From Limiplasma sp048370855 (GTDB lineage Bacteria > Bacillota > Clostridia > Christensenellales > Aristaeellaceae), in NCBI GenBank assembly GCA_048370855.1, contig DBGEOK010000067.1, forward strand, positions 1 to 64,000: 64,000 nt of DNA. Reading direction: 5' to 3'. Position numbers and translations under genes: made by a program. Positions 15,519-23,111 of this stretch are shown here, piece by piece. The stretch's first letter is position 1. Each line of letters opens with the position of its first letter. Under the pieces are notes generated by a model. The model was not told the DNA's origin, searched no databases, and saw only the letters and a program-made list of their open reading frames with translations.

Positions 15519-16442
15519 TTACTCTTCCGCGCGCGCGTCTGGGCGGCTGCGGCAAGCGCCTTTCCGGACGGCCTCGAGGCACCGCTCCAAAAGCGGGGCA
15601 ATGTCTCCTTGCAGCAGAATGCTGCGGGCCTCGATCTCCCGGGGGAAGAGCGGGGCGTCCAGGTTCAGGCAGGCATAGGTCGCGCCGGGGTTTTGCGCGG
15701 CAATCTGCCAAAAGGGCAGCTTGACGACGCCCGGCGTGTTCAAGCCCACGCCCAGCTCGAGCAAGAGAAGCCGCCCGTTCCGATGCGCGCGGAGGAAAGC
15801 GTCGTAGCGCGCATGGGCCGCGCGCCATCCATCGTCCTCCACAAAGTGTTCGTCGGTCCGAAGGTTCATGGTCATCGGAGCGCCGCAGCGCGGGCAGCGC
15901 GGCACAAGCGAGGTTGGCACGCGCATCCTTTCCTGCCGCGCGACCATCTCCCGCACGGCGCTTTCGTTGTCATAGGTTTGGAGATGGCACGGCCTTTCGC
16001 ACTGCCAAAGCCCGTAATCCCCCTGGGTATAAAAAAGCCGCTTCCGGTCAAAGCCGGATAGCTGAAATTGGTGGTCCACATTGGTGGTCAGGACAAAGTA
16101 ATCCTGATGCCGAACCAGCTCGAGCAGGTCCAGATAGGGCTTGCCCGGACCGGCGGCATAGCGGTTGAGATAAATATGGCGGCTCCACCACGCCCAAAAT
16201 TCCTCCGGCGTGCGGAAGGGGTAAAAACCGCCCGAATACATATCCCTGATGCCGTAGGCCTGTTGAAAATCAGAAAAATGCTCCGTAAAGCGCGGCCCAT
16301 CATAGCGAAAGCCCGCCGATACGGAAAGCCCCGCGCCCGCGCCGACCAAAACGGCCTCCGCCGTATTCAGCGCGCCTGCAAGCCGTTCAAGCTGTGCCGA
16401 GCAGTCTGCGGTAGATGGCTTCGTCAAGCTCCTTAAATACAT
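15519..16442 (-). CDS. SirTM-type sirtuin (macrodomain-linked Sir2)
   Basis: A 307-residue Sir2-fold protein of the class that ADP-ribosylates proteins. The NAD loop is GAGAGLSVSAGFRYDG (residues 34-49). Asn121 in TTNVDHQF is conserved. At the position of the deacetylase catalytic His is Gln140 in FYTQGDYG, the substitution known from SirTM enzymes. Zinc ligands are Cys148, Cys152, Cys183 and Cys186. The start ATG at 16442 has AAGGTG seven bases ahead and lies inside the macrodomain gene, giving a 56-base overlap. In characterised cases SirTM modifies a lipoylated GcvH-like carrier and the partner macrodomain reverses this; no carrier or lipoate ligase is seen here. Confidence 0.92.
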   Translation of the reverse strand: MYLRSLTKPSTADCSAQLERLAGALNTAEAVLVGAGAGLSVSAGFRYDGPRFTEHFSDFQQAYGIRDMYSGGFYPFRTPEEFWAWWSRHIYLNRYAAGPGKPYLDLLELVRHQDYFVLTTNVDHQFQLSGFDRKRLFYTQGDYGLWQCERPCHLQTYDNESAVREMVARQERMRVPTSLVPRCPRCGAPMTMNLRTDEHFVEDDGWRAAHARYDAFLRAHRNGRLLLLELGVGLNTPGVVKLPFWQIAAQNPGATYACLNLDAPLFPREIEARSILLQGDIAPLLERCLEAVRKGACRSRPDARAEE

Positions 16443-17157
16443 TCAAAATCACCTTAATCGGACTGCGGGCGCGCCGCTTGAACCGTTTTATCTCGTCCAC
16501 GGCAATGCGGGCGGCCGCCTCGTTGGGAAAATGGTATTCCCCCGTGGAGATGCAGCAAAACGCCACGCTTGCCAGGCCGTGGCGCTCCGCCAGCTCCAGG
16601 CAGGAGCGGTAGCAGGAGGCCAGCAGCTCGCAGTCCCGTTTTGTCGGTTCCCCCGCCACAACCGGGCCGACGGTATGGAGGATATAGCGGCTTGGCAGGT
16701 TGAAAGCCGGCGTCATTTTGGCGCGGCCCGCCGGCTCCTCATGCCCCTGCCGGCGCATCAGCTCCGCGCACAGGAGGCGGAGCTGGATGCCGGCGCGGCT
16801 GTGGATCGCGTTATCAATACAGCCATGGTTGGGGATAAAGCAGCCGAGCATGGCGCTGTTGGCGGCGTTGACAACGGCGTCCGCATGAAGGCGCGTAATA
16901 TCCCCCCGCCAGACCGTCAGATCCGGCTCCGCGCCGCAGGGAGGGAGGGCCGAGAGAGGCACGGAACCCCTGGCCGCGAGCTCGGCTTGGAGATAGCGGT
17001 CCTGGGCTTCCAGCAGCGCTTGCGCGGCGGGGCGCGGCGGGCGCACGTTCATCAGCGCCCGGATCAGGCGGCGCTTGTCCGCCGCGTCACGCGGGACGCC
17101 GATGTCCTCTCCGCCGCCCCGGTCCTCCATCAGCAGCCGCAGCAGCTCGTCCATCAT
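16387..17157 (-). CDS. Zinc-containing macrodomain protein-ADP-ribose hydrolase
   Basis: 256 residues. The ADP-ribose site is DAVVNAANSAML (residues 93-104), and the zinc motif C106, H111, C113 lies in GCFIPNHGCIDNAIHSRAG, the hallmark of the SirTM-associated macrodomain class. The second loop is AFCCISTGEYHFPNEAAARIAV. The predicted role is to remove ADP-ribose placed by the adjacent sirtuin. I take the ATG at 17157 (MMDELLRLL), next to GGGAGAGG; a frame extending to 17229 would overlap the ABC ATPase gene. The 90-residue helical N-terminus is usual for this class. It lies 58 bases after the ABC ATPase gene on the same strand. Confidence 0.93.
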   Translation of the reverse strand: MMDELLRLLMEDRGGGEDIGVPRDAADKRRLIRALMNVRPPRPAAQALLEAQDRYLQAELAARGSVPLSALPPCGAEPDLTVWRGDITRLHADAVVNAANSAMLGCFIPNHGCIDNAIHSRAGIQLRLLCAELMRRQGHEEPAGRAKMTPAFNLPSRYILHTVGPVVAGEPTKRDCELLASCYRSCLELAERHGLASVAFCCISTGEYHFPNEAAARIAVDEIKRFKRRARSPIKVILNVFKELDEAIYRRLLGTA

Positions 17158-17215
17158 CGCCTCTCCCGCTCCCCGCCGGAGCCCGGCATCCGGGCCGCGC
17201 CGCGCGTCTCCCGCG

Positions 17216-18016
17216 CTACCGCAGGGCACAGGCGGCCCCGCTGTATTCGCATTCGTTCAGCCGGTCGTCCGGCATGCGGCAGATATGGCGTTCCTTCTCC
17301 ACCAAGCGGCGGACAAAGTCCGTGCCCGGCGAACGAAGAAGCTCCTCCGGCGCCGCGTATTGCTCGATGGCCCCATGATCCATCACAAGCACCTTGGTGC
17401 CCAGCTTGAGGGCCTCCGAGATATCGTGCGTCACAAACAGAACCGTGATGCCCGTCCGTTCATAAATCCCCTTAAGCTCAGCCTGAAGCTGACCGCGGGT
17501 GATTTCATCCACCGCGCCAAAGGGTTCGTCCATCAGCAGGATATCGGGCGAGGCCGCCAGGGCCCGCGCGATGCCCACCCGCTGCTGCTGCCCGCCGGAC
17601 AGCTCGGCGGGATAGCGGTTTTTCAGCTCATCCTCCAGCCCGACAATCTTCATCCACTTGCTCACGGCGCGCCTGGTTTTTTGCTTGTCCCGATGGTTGA
17701 TTAAATTGGGCACGTAGGAAATATTCTGCTCCACGGTCATATGCGGAAACAGCACGCTGCCTTGAATCGCGTACCCGATATTCCGCCGCAGCTCGATCAG
17801 GTTCTTCCCGATGATGCTTTCCCCGTTCAAGAGAATATCCCCGCTCGTCGGTTCGATCAGCCCGTTAACCATCTTGAGCACGGTGGTCTTGCCGCAGCCG
17901 GACGAGCCGATCACAGTGACAAATTCCCCTCGTTCCACGCTAAGGCTGAAGCCGTCCAAAATGATATTTTTTCCGTAAGCCTTTGTAACGGCTTGAAACT
18001 CAATCGCCGGATTCAT
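17216..18016 (-). CDS. ABC transporter ATPase, betaine/choline (OpuCA/OpuBA-like) type
   Basis: 266 residues. Walker A GSSGCGKTTVLKMVNGL, Q-loop AIQGSVLFPHMTVEQNI, signature LSGGQQQRVGIARALA, Walker B ILLMDEPFGAVD and switch His FVTHDISEALKLG all match quaternary-amine importers (the GAVDEITR segment is typical). There is no C-terminal CBS pair, so it lacks the usual ionic-strength sensor of OpuA/OpuC. It follows the fused permease/receptor gene by 12 bases, with TAAGGGGGA serving as both its ribosome site and the upstream stop region. Confidence 0.93.
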   Translation of the reverse strand: MNPAIEFQAVTKAYGKNIILDGFSLSVERGEFVTVIGSSGCGKTTVLKMVNGLIEPTSGDILLNGESIIGKNLIELRRNIGYAIQGSVLFPHMTVEQNISYVPNLINHRDKQKTRRAVSKWMKIVGLEDELKNRYPAELSGGQQQRVGIARALAASPDILLMDEPFGAVDEITRGQLQAELKGIYERTGITVLFVTHDISEALKLGTKVLVMDHGAIEQYAAPEELLRSPGTDFVRRLVEKERHICRMPDDRLNECEYSGAACALR

Positions 18017-18028
18017 CGCTATTCCCCC

Positions 18029-19567
18029 TTATTTCAGCAGCCCGGCGTCGCGCAGGCATGCCTCCGCCACCTCCCGCGGCTCCTTGCCCTCGGCCTCCAC
18101 CTCATAGTTCATGCGGGCCATATCGTCGTCGGATATCAGCCCGGTCAGCAAATCAAAAACCCCGTAAAGCTCAGGGTGCGCCTCCAGCGCCTCGCTGCGG
18201 ATCACGTTGCCGCAGAGGTAGGAGGGGTAGAAGTGAAGGTCGTCCTCCAGCACAACCACGTCCGCCGCGCTTAGCTGTCCGTCGGTTGTAAAAACCACCA
18301 TGACATCGATCTTTCCCTGATTGACGGCCTGGTATTTCAGGCCGATATCGAGGTCCATGGTCGATTGAAAGGTAAGGCCATAGGTTTGGCAGAGCGCGTC
18401 ATAGCCGTCCTCCCGCTCAAAAAAGTCGTATTCCGCTCCAAAGACGAGCCTTCCGGCCACGGCCCGCAGGTCGGAATAGGTCTCGAGGCCGTAGCGCTCC
18501 GCAATTTCGCGCCGCACCGCCAGCCCATAGGTGTTGTTGAAGCCGTACATGCCGATCCATTCCAATTGGAGCTTGTCGCGGTATTCGCTCTGCATCTGGT
18601 CAAACAGCTCCTCCGTGTACAGGCCGTCCTGCTTGAGCACCATGTTCCAGCCGGTGCCGGTGTACTCCGGGTAGAGGTCGAACTCGCCCTTTTCCAGCGC
18701 GGGCTGGATATTGGAGGTGCCTCCGCCTACGCCCTGTGTCAGCTCCACGTTCAGGCCCGTTTCCTGCTCGATGAGGAGATCCAGCAGCTCGCCCAGCACA
18801 TATTGCTCCGTCATGGGCTTGGTTGCGACGCGGAGGGTATCTCCCGCGCCAAACGAAAGGAACGTTCCGCCCACGACGCCTACGCAGAGCAGCAGCGCCG
18901 CGGCGGCGAGGAAACGGTTTACCCGCTTCGCCCGCACGGTACGCTTCCTCATCCTTTTTTCCACATAGCCCAGAATGAAATCCATTACGAGGGCCAGCAA
19001 GGCGATCAACAGGCTCCCGATCATTGTCATCGCCGCGTTGTTGGTGGTAATTCCCCGGTAAATGGCCACGCCCAAGCCGCCCGCGCCAATGAAGGAAGCG
19101 ATGCCGGCCAGCGCGATGGTCATCGTCACCATGCTACGGATGCCGGACATGATGACCGGCAGGGCCAGCGGGAGCTTGATTTTAAAGAGAATTTGCGCGG
19201 CGGTGCTGCCCATGCCCTTGGCCGCCTCCAGAATGGCCGGGTCCACATGGGTAATGCCCGTATGCGTATTGCGCACCATCGGCAAAAGGGCGTAGATCGT
19301 CAGGGCGATGACGGCCGTCGCGTTGCCGACGCCGGAAAACGGGATCAGGAAGCCCAGCATGGAGATCGACGGGATGGTGTACAGAAAGTTGATAACGCCA
19401 AGCGCGGGCTTTGCGGTGCGCTGAAACTCGCTGATGAGCACCCCCACCAAGCCGCCAAGCACGACCGCGATGAAAATCGCAAGCAAAGAAATTTCAAGAT
19501 GCTCCCACAACAGGCTGAGAAAGAATTCCTTTCGTTCCAGGAACATCGACCACATCTCTTGCAACAT
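18029..19567 (-). CDS. Fused permease and substrate-binding protein, quaternary amine ABC importer
   Basis: 512 residues. The first ~215 are an ABC permease with five or six membrane helices and the coupling loop GITHVDPAILEAAKGMGSTA. After another hydrophobic anchor (FLAAAALLLCVGVVGGTFL) comes an OpuAC-type receptor domain: TLRVATKPMTEQYVLGELLDLLIE, GGGTSNIQPALEKGEFDLYPEYTGTGW ends near residue 310. This is the known ChoW/OpuBD-OpuBC fusion class. I start at ATG 19567 (MLQEMWSMF), nine bases after AAAGG, rather than at 19576 or the long upstream frame. The start is one base after the stop of the PNPOx-ferredoxin gene, so coupling is likely. Probable substrates are glycine betaine, choline or carnitine. 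Confidence 0.92.
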   Translation of the reverse strand: MLQEMWSMFLERKEFFLSLLWEHLEISLLAIFIAVVLGGLVGVLISEFQRTAKPALGVINFLYTIPSISMLGFLIPFSGVGNATAVIALTIYALLPMVRNTHTGITHVDPAILEAAKGMGSTAAQILFKIKLPLALPVIMSGIRSMVTMTIALAGIASFIGAGGLGVAIYRGITTNNAAMTMIGSLLIALLALVMDFILGYVEKRMRKRTVRAKRVNRFLAAAALLLCVGVVGGTFLSFGAGDTLRVATKPMTEQYVLGELLDLLIEQETGLNVELTQGVGGGTSNIQPALEKGEFDLYPEYTGTGWNMVLKQDGLYTEELFDQMQSEYRDKLQLEWIGMYGFNNTYGLAVRREIAERYGLETYSDLRAVAGRLVFGAEYDFFEREDGYDALCQTYGLTFQSTMDLDIGLKYQAVNQGKIDVMVVFTTDGQLSAADVVVLEDDLHFYPSYLCGNVIRSEALEAHPELYGVFDLLTGLISDDDMARMNYEVEAEGKEPREVAEACLRDAGLLK

Positions 19568-19568
19568 C

Positions 19569-20180
19569 TTACTCATCCTTTCGTTGAACCGCCCCGGCCG
19601 GGCACACCTCGGCGCAGAGGCCGCAGTGCAGGCAGTTTTCCCGCCGAATCCGGCAGGGCGTTCCCGCGTCGATGCACTGCTGGGGGCAGGCGTGAAGGCA
19701 TTGGCCGCAGCCGATGCACGCCTCCGTAATGCTGAAGCCCGCGTCCCTCGGACGAGCCTTTCCAAACGCCAGGCTTTCCCGATGGATGGGAGAGCGGCCC
19801 AGATCGAAAAACTCGATTTCCCCGTCCTCCAGGCAGAAGGGTTCCAGTATCGCCCGGCTATCTTCGGGATAGACGGCCTCCATCGCGGGGTTTTCCTGAA
19901 AAATCAGGTCGATCCAGGCCCTGGGCGAATCCGGCGTCTTCACGCTTCCGCTGAGGCGGAACATCTGGAACGCATCGTTCATCGCAACGACCGACACCCT
20001 CCCGGTGCGCAGGAGCTGGCGGTAAAAGGCTTTCCCCCTGGCGGTGCAAAAGTATAGCCTCTCGTCCCTGACCAGCATGATATCGATGATGCGGACCTGC
20101 GGCTGACCGGCGTCGTCCACCGTGGCGAACGCCGCGCTTTTGATCCTGCGGAGCTCCCGCAGGCAAGCTTGGGCTGTCAT
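19569..20180 (-). CDS. PNPOx-like flavin-binding protein with 4Fe-4S ferredoxin domain
   Basis: 203 residues. The N-terminal ~140 are a pyridoxamine-phosphate-oxidase-like split barrel (KSAAFATVDDAGQPQVRIIDIMLVRDERLYFCTARGK ends near 50, then VSVVAMNDAFQMFRLSGSV), which in such proteins binds FMN or F420. The C-terminal part is a 2[4Fe-4S] ferredoxin, CIGCGQCLHACPQQC and CLHCGLCAEVCPAGA. Start at 20180 (MTAQACLREL) behind AAAGGAGG. It is the first gene of the run that continues with the amine importer, macrodomain and sirtuin. A role in anaerobic metabolism of the imported compound is possible but is inference. Confidence 0.9.
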   Translation of the reverse strand: MTAQACLRELRRIKSAAFATVDDAGQPQVRIIDIMLVRDERLYFCTARGKAFYRQLLRTGRVSVVAMNDAFQMFRLSGSVKTPDSPRAWIDLIFQENPAMEAVYPEDSRAILEPFCLEDGEIEFFDLGRSPIHRESLAFGKARPRDAGFSITEACIGCGQCLHACPQQCIDAGTPCRIRRENCLHCGLCAEVCPAGAVQRKDE

Positions 20181-20222
20181 GTCGTTTCCTCCTTTGCGCT
20201 TGGCGGCCTTTGCCGCGTCTCC

Positions 20223-20251
20223 ATCATACGCGTGCCGGAAGGAGATGTAAA
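20223..20251 (-). promoter_or_regulatory. Promoter of the PNPOx-ferredoxin / amine ABC / macro-SirTM run
   Basis: On the minus strand TTTACA (20246-20251), 17 bases, TATGAT (20223-20228), about 40 bases before the first start. Confidence 0.75.
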
Positions 20252-20684
20252 GAACGCACTTTTGGGTGGGATAGGCACCCCAAGGTAACCATGGCGCTGT
20301 GGGACGGGAGAACGGCGCTCCGGGTAAAAAGCGAGGCGCGGCTGCGGGGCGTGGAGGCCTCCGCCCCGCGCGGCGGGGTAGATCGGCGGGCACAGCGGCA
20401 ACGCGGCCATCGAGAGGCGCGGCAGCGCGCGGCGGGATTCGTCAAATTTTCCGTTGCCGGGCAATCATTTGGAAGCGCCCGTGCATGAAAACCTCTGATC
20501 CATCGCGGAACGGGCGGCTTTGGAAACGGAAATTTTAACCAATCCCTCTTACAATGGAAACCGCATACCTCAGGCTGGGGATGTGTCCAACGCCCGGCCC
20601 TTTCGCAAAAGGAAGTTCCGTTTGTTTCCCGCGCCGCAGACGCGTCCACAAGCCCCGCAAAATCACGGCTGCTTTTCGGTTGGG
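20252..20684. other. Gene-free GC-rich gap
   Basis: Between the promoter at 20223-20251 and the end of the diguanylate cyclase gene I see no convincing gene, RNA or terminator. Frames present have no ribosome site and Arg/Pro-rich composition. A 13-base match to the 6 kb repeat (20313-20325 against 6174-6186) is too short to call a repeat. Confidence 0.5.
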
Positions 20685-21860
20685 CTAGGCAAGCGGGCGC
20701 TCGCGTGTTTCTCCGCCGTGTTCCGCAACGAGATTCCGTTGCTTCTTGCCCTTTTTGCACCGGTACATCCGCCGGTCGAGCTCCCGGATAAATCCCTCGG
20801 CGGTCAGGCCCTCGTCGTCCCGGCAGCGGAACCGGCCCGTGCTGAAGCCGATGCGTTCGTTGGGGGGCTTTGCGCGGTTGATTCTTTCCTGGGCGGCCGC
20901 CAGCTCGCTTTCCGCGCCCGGCAGATCGCGGCCGTCCGCCGACGGCCAGGCCAGGATAAACTCGTCCCCGCCATAGCGCGCGGCGACAAGGTTCTTGCGC
21001 TTAATCTCGCGGAGCATGCCGGCCAACGCCTGTAGGGCGTTATCCCCGCTCGCGTGGCCGTATGCGTCGTTAATGGCCTTTAAATTATCCAGGTCGATCA
21101 TCAGTCCGCAGACCGTCATCCCCTTGGCCGCGGCCAGCCAGCCTTCCAGGCGTTCGTTCAGCATCCGCCTGTTAAACAGCCCCGTCAGCTCATCCGTGTA
21201 AATGGCATGCCGCTGCGACACCTGAAAAACGATCAGCGCGGACACGGCGTAGGTACACAGGAGCGAATACTCCCGGTAAAAAATCTGGAGGATTTCCGCC
21301 AGCAGGGGCGGCAGGGGGAAAACCAGCAGGGGGACGAGCTGGCTGCGCTGCACCCGATTCCGGTTCTTGAGCAGAACGGCGGTCGCCGCCAAAAGGGTGA
21401 AATAGTTGAGCAGCGTAAAGGTCCACATGGCGGCGGGCCCGACCACGAAAAGCCCCTCGGGGGAAATGTCAAACATGACGCCCGTCAAGGCGTTGACGGC
21501 GACGATGGCCACGTTGACGCCCAGAACGGCGTGATAAAACAACCGATGCCTCTGTTGCCTGAACCTCCCGCCGAACAGGATACAGTCGACATACGCCGCC
21601 CAAAGCCAGACAATGATGGAATTAACAATGAAGTACGCGCTTTTTGCGATTTTCAGCAGCGCATGGGAGAACGGCCCGACGCTCCCATGCAGCAGCAGGT
21701 AGACGATATCCAGCGAAAGAAAAAGGGCGATTGCAAGCATTATCTGAAAATACAGATGATTCAGGCGGTCGCGTTTTTGCGTTTGGGTCTGGCCGGCGAT
21801 CAAAATCAGCATGTAGACGATGGAGAGCGCGTCCAAAGCGATACTGGCTTCCAGCCTCAT
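20685..21860 (-). CDS. Membrane diguanylate cyclase (GGDEF)
   Basis: 391 residues. The N-terminal ~220 form about seven membrane helices with short loops, a 7TM-type sensor region. A linker leads to the GGDEF domain from YTDELTGLFNRRMLNERLEG. The active site is intact: MIDLDNLKAINDAYGHASGDNAL for the metal/nucleotide part and ARYGGDEF for the catalytic loop. The inhibitory RxxD site five residues before GGDEF is absent (KRKNLVA there), so product feedback by that route is not expected. Start ATG at 21860 behind AAGGGGAG; GTG at 21866 is possible. It stands alone on the minus strand. Confidence 0.92.
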   Translation of the reverse strand: MRLEASIALDALSIVYMLILIAGQTQTQKRDRLNHLYFQIMLAIALFLSLDIVYLLLHGSVGPFSHALLKIAKSAYFIVNSIIVWLWAAYVDCILFGGRFRQQRHRLFYHAVLGVNVAIVAVNALTGVMFDISPEGLFVVGPAAMWTFTLLNYFTLLAATAVLLKNRNRVQRSQLVPLLVFPLPPLLAEILQIFYREYSLLCTYAVSALIVFQVSQRHAIYTDELTGLFNRRMLNERLEGWLAAAKGMTVCGLMIDLDNLKAINDAYGHASGDNALQALAGMLREIKRKNLVAARYGGDEFILAWPSADGRDLPGAESELAAAQERINRAKPPNERIGFSTGRFRCRDDEGLTAEGFIRELDRRMYRCKKGKKQRNLVAEHGGETRERPLA

Positions 21861-21908
21861 AAGCACTCCCCTTCCGCCGGGTATCCGACCGGCAGTTCCG
21901 TCGCTTTC

Positions 21909-21914
21909 AGTATA
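21909..21914 (-). promoter_or_regulatory. Possible extended -10 of the diguanylate cyclase gene
   Basis: TGTGATATACT on the minus strand (TATACT at 21909-21914), about 50 bases before the start. The -35 is poor (TTTTCA at 16 bases). Confidence 0.4.
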
Positions 21915-22397
21915 TCACAAAATCAGGGAATGAAAAGGGCAAACCGCGTGGCGCGTTCAGCCGGGAAGGAAAGAAAACCGGCAAGGCAACGCGTCTGCGC
22001 CGGGTTCGCTTTTCAGGGTGTTCGCGCCGCTTGGGGCTGGCGGCGCTATGTTTGACCGCGCCGCCCGCTCTTTCCGCGCCGGTTCCCGGTCGCGTGGCCG
22101 ACCGTCCCGGTTCGGCCTTTGTCATCCGCCGCGGTTTCTTTTCGCATCCTGTCGCCGCGCCCTTCCCCGTCGCTTCCGCAAAAAAGAAGCGGCCCCCACG
22201 GAGCCGCCGCCAAGGCGCGGGCCGCCCGGCGCGACGCGCGATGCCGGGGCGCGTCAAACACGCTCTCGCCCATCCCCCGTCAAGGACGCCGCCGAACGCC
22301 CGAACGCTGGCAAGCGCTCGGGCGGGTCGCGGGCGGATTGCCCCGAACGCTTTTTCGGCCCTCCGTTCCGGCCTGCTCCAGCGCGGGCGGCGGAAGG
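21915..22397. other. Gene-free GC-rich gap
   Basis: About 480 bases between the cyclase promoter and the end of the kdpE-like gene. Overlapping frames on both strands are rich in Arg, Pro, Ala and Ser with no ribosome site or domain. I see no RNA gene, and no clear match to the dispersed repeat modules. Confidence 0.5.
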
Positions 22398-23111
22398 TCA
22401 TCCCTCCTCCGCCATGCGGTAGCCGACGCCTACCTCTGTAAAAATATAGATGGGTTCATCCGGATTCGGCTCGATTTTTCGCCGGATATTTGCCATATGC
22501 ACACGCAGGATTTTATTGTCCAGGCTGGCGGACGGCCCCCAAAGCTCGCGCAGGAGGTAACGGTAGGTGAGCACCTGCCCGGCGTGCTTGGCCAGCAGCG
22601 CGACGATCCTGAACTCAAGGGGCGTCAGGCCCGTATCCTCTCCGTCCCGAAACGCGCGGCGCTTTCGGTAGTCGATGGTCAGGCCGCCGATCCGGCAGGC
22701 GCCCCGAAGGGCGATCTCGTCGCTCTCCGTAGTGGTTTGGGTATGGCGCAGCGCCGTGCGGATTCTGGCCAGAAGCTCGATGGTGCCAAAGGGCTTGGTC
22801 AGGTAGTCGTCCGCCCCAAGGTCCAGGGCCAGCGCCTTGTCCTCTTCCGTGCTGCGCGCGGAGATCACGACAATGGGAATCCTCGTCCAGCTTCGTATGC
22901 TTTGGATCACGGCGGTTCCGTCCATGTCGGGAAGGCCAAGGTCCAGCAAAATACAGTCCGGGCAGTGGGACGCGGCCATTTCCAATGCCTTTTCGCCGGT
23001 ATCGGTGATGATGGCCTGGTAGGCGTTGGCGGTCAGCGTGCTTTTTAGAAATTTACAGATGCCGGTATCGTCCTCTACGATCAGCACCTTTCCCTTACGG
23101 CCTGTCGACAT
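22398..23111 (-). CDS. KdpE-like response regulator (OmpR family)
   Basis: 237 residues. The receiver (VLIVEDDTGICKFLKSTL, phospho-acceptor Asp in CILLDLGLPDMDG, KPFGTIELLARIR switch Lys) is followed by an OmpR winged helix (LTPLEFRIVALLAKHAGQVLTYRYLLRELWGP, DNKILRVHMANIRRKIEPNP). LDLGLPDMDG and RELWGP are in line with KdpE. It overlaps the kinase gene by 17 bases. In the known pathway KdpDE switches on the KdpFABC potassium pump; that operon is not in this window, so the target may be elsewhere or changed. Confidence 0.93.
   Translation of the reverse strand: MSTGRKGKVLIVEDDTGICKFLKSTLTANAYQAIITDTGEKALEMAASHCPDCILLDLGLPDMDGTAVIQSIRSWTRIPIVVISARSTEEDKALALDLGADDYLTKPFGTIELLARIRTALRHTQTTTESDEIALRGACRIGGLTIDYRKRRAFRDGEDTGLTPLEFRIVALLAKHAGQVLTYRYLLRELWGPSASLDNKILRVHMANIRRKIEPNPDEPIYIFTEVGVGYRMAEEG

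Noticed and set aside
18365..19729. 454-residue plus-strand open frame
   Set aside because: Antisense to the permease-receptor fusion; composition dominated by Arg, His, Gln and Ala.
20313..20325. 13-base match to 6174-6186
   Set aside because: Too short and GC-rich to call another repeat copy; no flanking similarity was found.
22018..22441. Overlapping plus-strand frames of about 130 residues
   Set aside because: Arg/Pro/Ala-rich with no start signal; the same stretch is open in several frames at once, as GC-rich spacers are.
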